Part shown: positions 11,401-20,609 of the stretch, piece after piece
Layout of the letters: every line of letters begins with the position of its first letter
How positions within the stretch are numbered: position 1 is the stretch's first letter
Source: Parelaphostrongylus tenuis
Lineage: Eukaryota > Nematoda > Chromadorea > Rhabditida > Metastrongylidae
Length of the DNA: 64,000 bases
Reading direction: 5' to 3'
NCBI GenBank assembly: GCA_019055375.1
Contig: JAHQIW010001340.1
Location: forward strand, 1-64,000
Program-made: the position numbers and the translations under genes
Notes under the pieces: model-generated
Seen by the model: only the letters and a program-made list of their open reading frames with translations
Database searches by the model: none
What the model was told of the DNA's origin: nothing

Positions 11401-14189
11401 TTGGTCAATCCGTTTCTTCAGCCCTTCAGCAGTTTCTGGTAGGACGTGAGAACGCCTTTGCTCGAGCACCTTCGGGATTATGAGGAGATCTGACTCTATT
11501 AGCATTCTAAGACACTTATGGAGCAAACGAAATCTTCAAGCAGCAGTCCAAATAAAAGACGACACGTAAAGTATTCAGCGGCCCTTGGAACGATGAATAC
11601 GAAAAAAACGAATCGAATGCTAGCAGCACTAGGATCTGAATGGTAGAAATGTCATGAAAGATGGCGAAGAGATAGAACTGAAAAATTGTGAAACACTGTC
11701 GAGAGTGAATGCTACACAAAAGTCGACGATGCACAATGCAATGGATAGATTGACGAGAAGCTCCTAAAATTTCCAAGAGTCGAATTGATACCGAAAAAAG
11801 CTACGCTGACAATTTTGTTGTATGCAGACGACTGATCTACAAAACGTATCGAAAGTTGATAAAAAGACTTTCCAAGAACAGATTCCAGTAATGATCAGTA
11901 TTTTGCTCGCCGAGCACACAACAAGCAGTTGATTCTTCAGAAGTTCATTCACTTAGATCCCGAAACTCCGTCTCATAAAGCGTACTGATCGAACTTCTGG
12001 GTTGATGGAAAAAATGCTTCTGCTCTTCTCTCCCCCTTAGTAGCAGCGGTTTAAATGGTACTGACTCCCAATGTGATCAAAAGTCACAACAACTTTACTT
12101 TCGACTTTTAAAAAGACCTTCAAAAACAATAATAATGTGATAATCTGATTACATGTCTGGTATGGCACTTATGCAGAACTAGATAGCTGCTTCGCCCTTC
12201 CAAGGTCGTCAGCAGTACGGTGCCTTTCGGTTCAGTTAATCCCTGGCATTGGGATATACTCCTACTTATAAAGGAATCGACGCATGTCGAGTGACAAAAA
12301 CCCCATACATTGCAGTGACCATACCAAACCACAAAAAAGGTCAAAGCATGTTGATAGATTATCAGATTATTAATGTTTTTCAGCGAGGTCTATATGAACT
12401 GCCGCCAGTAAAGGTTTGATTTGTATTACCAACCATAGGCGCTCGACTGTGGTCACTGCAATGTCGGGGGATTTTGTCACTCGACATGCGGTGATTTGAA
12501 TAAATCGGTGTCGATTCCCTTGTAAGTAGGGAGGTACATATATCCCTGCAAGGGATTGGCTGAACCGAAAGGCACCGTGCTACTGACGAGCCGTGTAAAG
12601 GTGAAACACATGTCCAGTACTGTATAAGTGCCACATCAGACCTCACAAAAAGCTCAAAATATGTCATTAAGTTAGAACAACTCTTGAAAAACGTTTTCAA
12701 AATCGACTATTGCCAAGACTGAACCTGTTATTTGTGCTACCAACACGGTATGGAAACACTGCTTAATTTTTTTTCCAAATACCTTATTTTATTATGAATT
12801 GTGATTAATTTTACATGAATGCAAGCTATGTGGAACTGAAACTTGGCCACAAATCATGAAATGATAGACAGAAACGAGATGATTGACTGGGAACTCACCA
12901 ACATCCTGTGCAATAAACGGGGTTGCTCCAGAAGTTTGCAACAATCGCTCGGCCTCTCGACGCATTTGACGTTTCTCTCTAGAAAACATCATAAATAACA
13001 AGATAAATATTGTTCTTAAAATAATTCCAAAAAAAGAATGATTTAAGCTCAAAAAAAACAGTCGATCTTTTGATATAGTTTTGATCTAACAGCAAAAATC
13101 TATCGACTGAGAGGTGGTGATGGTACAGTGTCATAGTACACTGTGCCATCACCACATACGCCACCCTCCTTGCTTCAATGCAGGGCTGAATGTGGGGCGG
13201 GGGTCACTGATGAGGAGGACGAACCTCCGAAACACCGGTGTATGACCCTGGGCTTACCAACCCCCTTTTTTGAGCTTAAATCATTCTTTTTTTGGAATTA
13301 TATTGAATGTTTTTTTGGGGGTTTCAAAAACAGTCGATCTTTTGATATAGTTTTGATCTAACAGCAAAAATCTATCGACTGAGAGGTGGTGATGGTACAG
13401 TGTCATAGTACACTGTGCCATCACCACATACGCCACCCTCCTTGCTTCAATGCAGGGCTGAATGTGGGGCGGGGGTCACTGATGAGGAGGACGAACCTCC
13501 GAAACACCGGTGTATGACCCTGGGCTTACCAACCCCCTTTTTTGAGCTTAAATCATTCTTTTTTTGGAATTATATTGAATGTTTTTTTTGGGGGTTTCAA
13601 AAACAGTCGATCTTTTGATATTGTTCTTAAAATAATCTATGTAGCGTCTTCATTTTACTGATTTAGCAACGGCATGATGTCACAAATATTCTTCTAAGAA
13701 TCTTGCGTAGTAGGCAAAAATTCGACTTCAGATGCAAGTTGAACTCGCGTTTTTGCCTTTATCAAAGGCGATATCTGCTAACTCGAACAAAACCGTTAGA
13801 GATTGGGTGCCGAGAGCTACGATAATTCATATCGGAGAAAAAGTGGTAGTAAAGCGGTAACCTCGGTAGTATAGTGGTAGCACGCACTCTCATGTGGTAA
13901 GGGTGAATTGCGGGTTCATCTCCTGTTTAAGTTCAAGTTTTTGTTTATCACTCGACGTTCTTTTATAGATATTACTTTAAGAATTTCTTAAAAAATGAAA
14001 CAACAGACAGTAACGAGCACCTTGAGCTCAGGGCTCCAGAATGTCTTGATAGAATTCATCGTTTGGTTGAGCTTCTCTATACTCGCTTGGTAATCAGCCT
14101 TCAGCTGCTCATACTCCTCAGCTAGTGAAAGAGTGCCATGAAGTCGTCCAGTGCTTCCTCCGCCACCACCGTCCGGATAATGTGCCATT
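2493..14189 (-). CDS. elks-1: ELKS/ERC/CAST presynaptic active-zone scaffold protein
   Basis: Cytosolic coiled-coil scaffold of the presynaptic active zone; the family binds RIM and liprin-alpha. Exons read from the minus strand: 14189-14021, 12974-12899, 10289-10189, 10128-10075, 9985-9878, 9793-9608, 7986-7861, 7527-7429, 6134-6037, 5777-5694, 5627-5538, 4682-family exon at 4672-4520, 4353-4329, 4298-4156, 3523-3389, 3324-3180, 2825-2713 and 2593-2493. Diagnostic family strings are SIKTFWSPELKK (first exon into second), LLQGDVDALRQKLE (9608/7986 junction), RIEELEEALQES with ITAERE (4298-4156), QEALLAAIAEKDSHL (3324-3180) and DDSEGIWA at the C terminus. Together with two upstream exons it encodes roughly 790 residues, close to what I recall for the worm protein. 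Oddities: junctions 7429/6134 and 3389/3324 do not keep phase with the donors I chose, an in-frame stop occurs at 3219-3221, and the terminal stop after GIWA is out of frame by one base. Identity is certain; intactness is not. Confidence 0.9.
2880..3109. mobile_element. piggyBac-like MITE in an ELKS intron
   Basis: TTAA at 2880-2883 and again at 3106-3109 flank a 222-bp element. Its ends are inverted copies: CCCTTTGGGAACCA on the left and the complement of CCCTTTGTGAACCA on the right, one mismatch in 14. TTAA target duplication with a CCCTTTG terminus is the signature of piggyBac-type elements. There is no open frame, so it would depend on a transposase elsewhere. It lies between the last three ELKS exons. 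Confidence 0.65.
5344..5440 (+). repeat. tRNA-like repeat module (composite SINE family B)
   Basis: The module reads GGTAGCGCTGTGGTTAGTAC, an A-box-like string, followed by a B-box-like GGTCTAACTCCCGC, then a tail ending near ATCAGCTCAAC. It matches the modules at 9.1, 13.9 and 58.5 kb. It does not fold as an intact tRNA, and it lies in an ELKS intron. Confidence 0.55.
6165..6430. mobile_element. Palindromic hammerhead-bearing element, decayed
   Basis: The left arm (6168-6250, minus) and right arm (6300-6430, plus) are inverted copies separated by a short spacer. Both carry a hammerhead-like segment. On the plus strand it is ATGCTA, a core mutated to CTAATAA, GGCTAGAAGGCC, GAAAC, then TAGCAC. 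On the minus strand it is TTGATGAG with GGCTGAAACACATGTC. Core substitutions mean neither copy should cleave. The arms share outer ends (ACATGTTTTGAG-like) with the elements at 12.4 and 16.5 kb. Located in an ELKS intron. Confidence 0.65.
6795..7045 (-). mobile_element. tRNA-derived SINE (family A)
   Basis: A minus-oriented copy of the SINE found at 17.5, 63.0 and 63.4 kb. The tail resembles GGCGTTGATCGATTC, the middle holds the conserved GATAAGTTTGGTACCAATTC and GGCTTGGTGAGCC strings, and the tRNA-like head lies near 7000-7045. It is diverged from the 63-kb copies and sits in an ELKS intron. Confidence 0.6.
8070..8365 (+). mobile_element. tRNA-derived SINE (family A)
   Basis: A plus-oriented, near full-length copy. 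The head contains the B-box-like AGTTCGATCC. It is followed by TTCACCAAGTCTTCC, GAATTGGTACCAG, GGGAGGATAGCAG and the tail CTCAGAGATTGATCAAAGCT, ending near a poor A/T-rich end. The order of segments matches the copies at 48.5 and 56.4 kb. Located in an ELKS intron. Confidence 0.65.
9090..9515. mobile_element. Composite SINE family B, inverted pair of tRNA-like modules
   Basis: The plus module at 9095-9190 (CGGTAGCGCAGTGGTTAGCA, then GCAGGTTCAACGCTCG) is mirrored by a minus module at 9415-9515 (GAGTGATGTGTAAAACTT start, CACTACCGCGGCTCCCG end), with about 220 bp between. The outward order matches the pair at 58.2-58.6 kb. Neither module is a functional tRNA. Located in an ELKS intron. Confidence 0.55.
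12125..12670. mobile_element. Palindromic element with outward-facing hammerhead ribozymes
   Basis: Two arms of about 240 bp in opposite orientation flank a centre containing CATTGCAGTGACC-like sequence near 12310-12450. Each arm carries CGAAAGGCACCGT just before a hammerhead. The plus-strand ribozyme at 12577-12620 is nearly complete. The minus-strand one near 12215-12165 has a damaged core (GAAG for GAAA). Both read outward, about 50-60 bp from the element ends. No protein is encoded. Located in an ELKS intron. Confidence 0.7.
12577..12620 (+). ncRNA. Hammerhead ribozyme, near-intact
   Basis: GTGCTA, core CTGACGA, helix II GCC..GGT, GAAA, then ACACATGTC with the cleavage triplet GUC after a two-base-pair helix III, then CAGTAC. 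Helix I pairs at five of six positions (one A-C mismatch next to the cleavage site). This is the minimal short-helix-III form known from Penelope-like elements and retrozymes. Activity is probably reduced by the mismatch. Confidence 0.7.
13201..13248 (+). ncRNA. Hammerhead ribozyme, intact (unit 1)
   Basis: All core elements are present: helix I GGGTCA 13201-13206 with TGACCC 13243-13248 (six perfect pairs), CTGATGA 13207-13213, helix II GGAGG 13214-13218 with CCTCC 13224-13228, GAAA 13229-13232, and helix III CAC..GTGT. The predicted cleavage is after A13242 (triplet GUA). Helix III can form only two to four pairs with a very short loop, as in minimal hammerheads thought to act as dimers. 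Confidence 0.85.
13473..13520 (+). ncRNA. Hammerhead ribozyme, intact (unit 2)
   Basis: An identical copy of the unit 1 ribozyme, with helix I GGGTCA 13473-13478 and TGACCC 13515-13520 and predicted cleavage after A13514. Cleavage at both sites would release one 272-nt RNA (13243-13514) with the 5'-hydroxyl and 2',3'-cyclic-phosphate ends that such RNAs circularise from. Confidence 0.85.
13735..13965. repeat. Composite SINE family B, two tRNA-like modules
   Basis: A minus module (13735-13805, AAGTTGAACTCGCG) and a plus module (13855-13965, CTCGGTAGTATAGTGGTAGC with GCGGGTTCATCTCC) lie back to back. The plus module looks tRNA-like but lacks an acceptor stem that pairs, so I do not call a tRNA gene. 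It abuts the first core ELKS exon at 14021. Confidence 0.5.
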
Positions 14190-15796
14190 CTGGAACAAAC
14201 GGGATGCTTTCGAGACTTTCATTCACGACATACATACCATCATGAATGCACAGCAGATAATTTGATTACAAAAAAAAACCATACTCTTCCAGAAAATTAT
14301 CTATTGATTGGGACAACGTAGGACTTTTTACTACCACTGCAAGGGGCTTGCTGGCTGGCCGAAAGAAAAAGGCAGAGAAGATAAAATAATCAGTTCCTTG
14401 CCGAGAACGGCCCGCCACGCGAAAATCGATTCTGCATACTAATTACACTATCCACATAGTACATTCACAATCTCTCCACGAAACAATGACAATACTCCAA
14501 CAAAGTGGTAAAAAATGATTGTTATAGAGATAGAGACGACATAAACATCATCGACGGAGGCAAACAAAAGAAGAAATTCTTTTCTCAATTAGCTAAGTAT
14601 TTGATTTAGAGTATCGTAGAAGAGAGGCGAATAGACTCGAGGAGATAAAGCGATTGAAAGAAAACAATTAGGGAACATAAAGTTACTAAAACAAGTCACT
14701 AACCCACTCAGATTGCTCCAAAAATTACGATTCGTCGAAGTCGGATTCGATAACGGAGCGTGGTAGAGCTCTTGAAATCCAGGATTCTGTAACTTTTTCA
14801 GTCTAAGACTCGTTAGTTCTCAAAAAAAAACCCTGCTCAGTTATAGACATTATACAGCACATTCTTTCCTAAGAAGTTTTTCATCATTTTCCCACACTTC
14901 TCTGCAGTTCAACAATAGAAACTCCTATACAAATTTGATGATATTGACCACAAGACACAAAGACGTAGACTATAAAACTTCTACAAGATTCCTGAAGCTG
15001 CTAGGAAATACGGGAAGTGTTTGAATAACGACTTTGACTGGTAATAAGTCGTATTTCTTCTGCTATCTACTTCAATTCATTCTAAAATCCGTTCACAAAA
15101 ATCTTGAATTTCAAAAAGTTAGAAACTATTGCTGAAAAGGGTAATTGAACCATCTATTGCCATTGTCCTTCGAAATTTTGAAAATGTCGAGGCGCTGAAG
15201 ATATCGAAAAATTCCAGAGAACAAAGCTTTTGACGATGACAAACCCAAGGTGAAGTATGGGCCAAGAGTTCCCACGACTCCATAGTGGGAAACCGGACTC
15301 GCTTATACTTTTTGAAATGTGACACTAACTATCCAGGCCCTGAGAAAGGTGAATGAAAGGAATTGGATACCTGATGCAAAGGGAAATTTGTTGATATAGC
15401 TAGTGAGCCGTCACGTGCGCTTAGATCACCTCCTACTTCAAAAGGTCCCACGGTGTCCATTGACCTATGATGCCTGAAAACTGCATAAAACCTCAAAACT
15501 TCGACAAATTATCGACTAAAGGGTGATATTCTCCATATGATACAGCAAAATTTTAGTTTAAGAACTGTAGCATTTGAAAGGAAACAACTGATGTGGGCAG
15601 GGCAAAAGGTGCTCGTCACAACCACTATAGTTGACACGAACGTCTAATTGAATTAGCAATTAACATTCGATGGCGACAAACCACTACTAATGTCGTAAAT
15701 ATAGAGTTCTTTCGCAATATAAAGTTCGTTAGAATTCATATTTGAGAAAAGATTTTCAAATCTCAATGTGAGGAGATATCACTGAAAATTACCAAC

Positions 15797-15990
15797 CTAG
15801 TAAGTGGTCGACGAACCGACGTAGTCGGAGGGTACCCACATCGGCATGGTTCCGCACTTGAGCCTCTGGCGGACATTGGGGCAGGAGCTGGGGCCCTTGT
15901 GGGCCCCATTTCATAATGTTCGAATGACGAAGAGCATCTTGGCTGTACAGCATTGAAGGACGATCCGTAGTCACTGTGACCAAAGCGACT
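15797..15990 (-). CDS. elks-1: ELKS N-terminal exon (disordered, Ala/Pro/Ser-rich)
   Basis: The exon is bounded by a TTTTAG acceptor and a GTTGGT donor. In the frame starting SRFGHSDYGSSF it is open throughout, rich in Ser, Pro and Ala (APAPAP), and ends RRPLTR. It enters in phase 0 and leaves in phase 2. Phase 2 is exactly what the next exon (14189, one base before ATG GCA) needs, so MAHYPDGGGG would be internal rather than the protein start. ELKS proteins carry a low-complexity N-terminal region before the coiled coil, so the content fits. Another frame is also open; phase compatibility decided my choice. Confidence 0.6.
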
Positions 15991-16164
15991 CTAAAACAAG
16001 GTATTTTATATCCATAGCTTCTCCAATCGGCTATTTCAAGACATAGCTTAAAAATTCAACAAAGTCTGATAAGATGTTTTATAGATGCTAACAGCATTTT
16101 GGAATTTGAGCTTTGGTCTTAAGAAAACCCTCGAAACGAAAGATATGATATACTAAATATATTA

Positions 16165-16420
16165 ACCAAGAGCAATCGAGTGCACAACACTCTGCGTTCG
16201 ATGATAATTTCACTGGACATAGAGTGTAAAACGTTCGTATTCGCTAACTCTTAGTGTGGGGAAGGCGCTTCCACACAGATTAACAAAAGACGAGAAAGGG
16301 TAACTGCCTGACTGACGAGACTGCAAGGTCGAAACACGTGTATCGGGCTCTATAAGTCAGCCCTTTTATTAACAGACCACACACCATGCGTGGCTCAAAA
16401 ATGATTTTGTGGCATATTGA
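16165..16420 (+). mobile_element. Hammerhead-bearing element, single arm
   Basis: A plus-oriented arm related to the one at 53.2-53.5 kb. Shared strings are AACGAAAGATATGATATA and CAATCGAGTGCACAACAC at the inner side, then the ribozyme, then an outer end with AACAGACCACAC. It lies between the ELKS N-terminal exons. The opposite arm is missing or replaced by the 16.43-16.70 element. Confidence 0.6.
16306..16348 (+). ncRNA. Hammerhead ribozyme, intact covariant
   Basis: Helix I GCCTGA 16306-16311 pairs with TCGGGC 16343-16348 (six pairs, one U-G). Core CTGACGA 16312-16318. Helix II GAC/GTC plus a U-G pair. GAAA 16331-16334, then CACGTGTA with cleavage after A16342. Both helices differ from the 53.4-kb and 12.6-kb copies by paired substitutions. 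Confidence 0.8.
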
Positions 16421-16429
16421 AATCTGATA

Positions 16430-16700
16430 AGATGTTTCAAGCCATTCATGAGGTTTGATATGAAACTTCTAGTGTTAGACGTATGTTTCGGCTTTCTAGC
16501 AAGCCTCATCGGTAGCTCATGCTTCACGTTGGGTGCTCTTTTCACCTTGCGCAAAATGTTGCATGTTCGGCATCAATTCCCTATGACAGAGGCGAGTAGC
16601 TGAACTGCGTGCACTACTGATGAGGCTTGCTAGAAAGCCGAAACGTACTTCTAGCACTAGAAGTGTCATAGCAGGCCTCATGAAAAGCTCAAAACGTTTT
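16430..16700. mobile_element. Palindromic hammerhead-bearing element, compact
   Basis: Inverted arms 16430-16520 (minus) and 16605-16700 (plus). The plus arm has an intact-looking CTGATGA core at 16617-16623 with helix II GGCT/AGCC and GAAAC, then TTC before TAGCAC. Helix I is disturbed by an insertion (GTGCACTA). The minus arm has a CCGATGA core. The outer ends read TTATCAGA, as in the other members. It is repeat-derived and the long open frames across it are shadows. Confidence 0.65.
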
Positions 16701-17519
16701 ATCAGAGTATTTTTGTTGATGTCCAGCGCAGCTAAATCCACGACCTTCACGGATTTGAGCTTTGAGGGGATGTATACCTGCGCTGTGGCTCTTTTGATCA
16801 ACAAAAAACGGAACGTACACTTTTAAAAGATATGTCATGTAAGCAAGATGAATGAATGTTATCCATTTTGCTCGACGTGAGCATAGATGTTGATAGATTT
16901 GCTCAGAGCCGACATCCATTAGACTTAGAAATTGACGGATCTTTTTGAAATTTCTCGGAACAGCACTTGTCAAAGTATAGATAGTAACTCTCTGAGGAAC
17001 ACGTGTGTTGATTTGAGCAAACTATTTAGAGAGTTTTCATTGAACAAATCTATTTCAAAAGACTTATAGTAGTCGTTCGATAGCTAGAAAACAGCGCTTC
17101 TAGCCCTAAGCTTACTTTCTCGAAGCTCCTCATAGTTCGCTATAGGAATAAGAAGATCACGTTTCGCATTTCGGAGTAGTTAGCCAGGCACTTGACTTCA
17201 CCGAGGATTTGCTCGTAGTAATTCTAGCAAACTTTAGATTTTTTGGGTACCGTATTGTCACAAAAACAAGAGATCACCAAGGATAATTTTACTCTCTTTC
17301 GTTTGGAAAAAAGGAAGAAAAAACGCTCATGCCTCTTGAAAAGCGGAAGCCTCAAAAGTAGTATGATTGTGTAAGTAGAAAAACATAGAGCGTCAAAACG
17401 ATAAGAAAAACCAAGGAATTTTACACGACAGAGAAAAAAACCAATGAAACAACAAATCGCGCTGCGGGCAGCGATTTTAACACAAGCCCGAGAGGGTTAA
17501 CAAAATGAGATAAAAAGGG

Positions 17520-17825
17520 TAAAGGATAAAGCTCTCAGCGTTGACCAATCTCTGAGGGATCTTCCATGCATTCGACTATATTCGTAGCATTGTTAGAGGC
17601 GATTGAACGCACCCTTGGCTTTCAGAATGATTCGCAGTGGCCCGCTGGCATTTCAAGTCAAAGCTGATATCCTCCTAGACAGGTTCAGTATCAGTTCACC
17701 GATCCCGCAAGGATGGAAGGCTTGGCGAACTTTAAGCGTACGATCGAACTGTCGACCATCAATTGATCATCACGTGTGTGTCGCAGGGTACCTCTAACCA
17801 CTGCGTCAAATGCGCTCCTTACCTC
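17520..17825 (-). mobile_element. tRNA-derived SINE (family A)
   Basis: A minus-oriented, near full-length copy. Tail GATAAAGCTCTCAGCGTTGA and ATCTCTGAGGGATC come first, then GGCTTTCAGAATGATTCGC, CTCCTAGACAGGTTC, and the tRNA-like head ending TACCTCTAACCACTGCG at about 17805. It lies in the intron between the ELKS N-terminal exons. Confidence 0.65.
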
Positions 17826-17864
17826 TTCGAACAAAATTTATTAGCCAGCTGTACTTGAAATTGC

Positions 17865-18325
17865 ATGATTTCAATACCGTTCATTTGCGCATTTCCTTGA
17901 AAACGTTCTGGTATACAATTTACCTGTACCTACTATAAGATGACGTTGTCGTGGGAATAAACTCGCTTGCTACTCATGCACAAATGGCGCGTAGGGAAAA
18001 ATGTTAGTGAAGCGGCGCGCAAGATTCATGGAGTTTTCTGTGGACGGGGTCCAAGCGAAGCTAATCCTCCAGACTGTTCTCTTCAGTTTTGAACCTCTAG
18101 AACCACTTCCTAGCCGACCTTTCTGCAACCGTATCATCGCTCCAAGCTCCATTAATATTGCGCGCTGCTTCACTGGGGTTTTCCTTTATGCGCCATTCTA
18201 GCTTGAATAACAAGTGAATTTGTCCCCACGACAGCTTCGTCTTGAATCAAGTATAGACAAGTTGTATATAAAAATATTTGCAAGAAAAAGTGCAATTAAA
18301 CGATACCAAAATCATGCAGTGTTAA
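17865..18325. mobile_element. Foldback element with ~190-bp inverted arms
   Basis: The left arm (about 17870-18050) and right arm (about 18150-18320) are imperfect inverted copies. Landmarks on both are GCATGATTT, TATACAA, GAAGCTGTCGTGGG-like, AATGGCGC and AGTGAAGC(G/A)GCGCGCAA. A short central spacer separates them. The same element recurs at 29.5-30.0 kb, with a solo arm at 27.3 kb. It codes for no protein. Confidence 0.65.
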
Positions 18326-18419
18326 TCACTTCTGGTTTATAGATTTGGTGTTTATAGCTCTAGTGCCAAAATCTATAGAATAACTTCTTATAATCAGCAA
18401 TGAACCACATAAACAGGTT

Positions 18420-18580
18420 TTCCCGATGTATCAAATCAATGCTGCTATCCTCCCAGACAAGTCTGCCACCAATACGCCGACCGCGCAAGGATGGTAGGCT
18501 TAGTGAGCCTAAGGCGCGGGATCGAACCATTGACCACTTACGTGCCACAGGGCACCATGTAGTCACTGTGAGACACGATC
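18420..18580 (-). mobile_element. tRNA-derived SINE (family A), partial
   Basis: The head and middle of a minus-oriented SINE: ATCCTCCCAGACAAGTCTG, GGATGGTAGGCTTAGTGAGC, GCGGGATCGAACCATTGACC and TGCCACAGGGCACC. The distal tail is missing. It ends about 60 bp before the polyproline exon. Confidence 0.6.
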
Positions 18581-18642
18581 CAAACAACGAGATAATTGGA
18601 TATAAAGAACGAAGTACTAATGAATATCTGGTCAAAACTAAC

Positions 18643-18854
18643 CGGAGCTATTGGAAAATCGATAGAGTTGTGGAATGCTGACGGTGGAAGCTCTTCAGGT
18701 GGTGGTGGCGGTGGCGGTGGTGGTGGTGGTGGCACCATGCCAAATGTGGTGTAATCATCGAAGGATCTCGCATTAATCACCGCCGATGTTGTCGTTGTAT
18801 CTCCACGAAATCCTGAGGACCTGCCATAAGCAGGCCACCCTCGATCCAGCACGT
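18643..18854 (-). CDS. elks-1: ELKS N-terminal exon with polyproline tract
   Basis: A TTTCAG acceptor opens a frame reading LDRGWPAYGRSSGF, then DDYTTFGMV, then twelve consecutive prolines and EELPPSAFHNSIDFPIAP, ending at a GTTAGT donor. It leaves in phase 0, matching the phase-0 entry of the 15990-15797 exon. The proline run is coded by a CCA/CCG trinucleotide tract that reads as GGT/GGC repeats on the plus strand. Such tracts can bind profilin, EVH1 or SH3 proteins. Assignment to ELKS rests on strand, phase and position, not on homology of this segment. Confidence 0.5.
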
Positions 18855-19379
18855 CTGAAATCAGGAGTGTTAAGAGAACGGATATAGTCGTTGGAAGGAA
18901 CGGCGAATGACGTCGAAGAGATCATCCCCGATGGCAACGAAAAAGAACTCTGACTGAGCGGGGGATCGTATCTAGTCACTTAATAGGCAATCATCGCCAC
19001 AAAAACATACATAAATAGACAAACAACAAACAAAAACATCGCAGTAAGCGCTAGAAAATGACGAAGAGCCCAATGGATGGTGGGGACTTGATATTTCATT
19101 GAACTATAACTAAACTGTAGTTTACAAAAGCTTGCATAATCAATAAAACAAAAGAAAAGTAGCCAAAAATATAACCATCGAACTGTTTTCGGAAATCTTG
19201 TAGTTGATAGAGATCACGAAAAGCAGAAATGAGTTCGAATTTTTGATCTATAGAGGAGGATTTACTTAGTCGACTACCACTTAACCACATCGCCGTGAAC
19301 GGGGGTCAATATAATACTAGAGTTTTTATTGCTGGAACCTACTTACTTATTTGGATACTTGGAGGGGCCCGTTTCTCAC

Positions 19380-19860
19380 TGAGTGCAACCTCAGCATAGG
19401 GAAACTGTGCTGGTTCAGCTGTTCTGCTCCTTGGAAGCCCAGCTTCTTCAGGTCGTCACCACATTAGCGCAGTCGCCCACCCTTGTGGATCAAAGGGATA
19501 TTGCCCACCTTGCTACCAGTAACTACCAAGACAACGGTCATTTGTGGAACGATTCACTCTTAGTAGGGCTTTCCGAATGGAAACGTCAGACTTCTTGTCA
19601 GCTTGGGTGGCCCTACTGGGGTATTGAACCACTCGCTGTGCTTCGCAGTCCGACACCCAGAAACATCTCCCAGCCACGATGAGGCAGTATACTATTTGGG
19701 AGGTTCAGCTGAAAGGGGTTTTCACACAGCTTCTGTACGGCTTAGGCGTTTCGACGCCTACGTCGCCATCAGAATCCCAAGAGATGGTCAATCAATGATT
19801 AATTTGAAGAAGATGAAGCTCCTGTGAATCGATTCTGAAGAATACCAGACGTCGAAACGA
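19380..19860. other. GC-rich block of unknown nature
   Basis: Richer in GC than its flanks, with open frames on the plus strand (19383-19682 and 19603-19827). I find no splice sites that join them, no recognisable motif and no match to the repeat families seen elsewhere in this window. It may be an uncatalogued dispersed repeat. Confidence 0.3.
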
Positions 19861-20609
19861 CGTTAGCCAACTAAAGGTTATATGAGAACCTCTCGTCAAC
19901 TGAAAAAACCTAGAGAATTTGCAAGTCAATCATTCAACTCAAATCTGCAGGAGATACTTAGTAAAAAATCATTCCAATTAAAGTTCGAATTTTAAAAAAT
20001 ATCTAAATGATTGGTCTATAGAGGTAATCTAAGAAATGTCACTGTAGGCGATATAAGCGACTCGTCAAAAAACCGGTTAGAAATCGACGTGATTTTTTTT
20101 GTAACGTCTAAATATCAACTTGAATTGTGAACAATAGCCTTGCCAATCAATAAAGAGTGAGTGCAAATCACTAAATCAATAATAGGGACGAATAATTGAG
20201 AGAAACAGAGACTTAAAGAATGTCGTAAGAGCTACTTTAGTGGTACAGGAAATTCGTCGTATGGAAGCCTGATGGATTGGAGTGACGTCAAGACCAGTCT
20301 TGGACAACTTCGTTTCCTTGTTTATTCTCTCTCGGAAAGAAATAGATAACGAGGATCTGTACGTTCAAGGATGGCATGTCTTTTGAAGAAGTTCCTTGAA
20401 TGAAGTTATCCCCTACAGAGCTCTTATCAAGATAGAATTGGCTATTTAGAAATTTTTTCCCATAGAAAAAGAATATCAAACAGCAAACCAAACCTTACTG
20501 CGAAGTTTCACGAAGAAGATTTGAGATACTAGTGGGAAACACAAGTTTTGAAATAATGTTAGATCAAACCTCAAAGTAATTTCCATAGCAACGCGCATAA
20601 AATGCTAAA

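Larger units (their letters stand above)
13007..13636. mobile_element. Retrozyme-like tandem dimer (272-bp unit)
   Basis: About 2.1 tandem copies of a 272-bp unit start near 13055. Each holds one intact plus-strand hammerhead and an 18-bp hairpin (GTGGTGATGG arm at 13106-13123 in the first unit). The block is bounded by a perfect 19-bp direct repeat, ATATTGTTCTTAAAATAAT, at 13007-13025 and 13618-13636, which looks like a target-site duplication. A 30-bp inverted fragment of the unit (13024-13053) lies at the left edge. The short open frame in each unit is repeat-driven and not a gene. It sits in the ELKS intron between the 14021 donor and the 12974 acceptor, on the strand opposite to ELKS. 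Confidence 0.75.

Noticed and set aside
13143..13618. Duplicated open frames starting MPSPHTPPSLLQ
   Set aside because: They lie inside the retrozyme-like unit and overlap the hammerhead. They are open by chance and doubled by the repeat.
13855..13930. Possible tRNA gene (CTCGGTAGTATAGTGGTAGC with GGGTTCATCTCC)
   Set aside because: The A- and B-box-like strings are present, but the acceptor and anticodon stems do not pair and the module recurs as a dispersed repeat.
16517..16826. Overlapping ORFs on both strands at 16.5-16.8 kb
   Set aside because: They are open because of the inverted hammerhead element. No protein family and no splice context.
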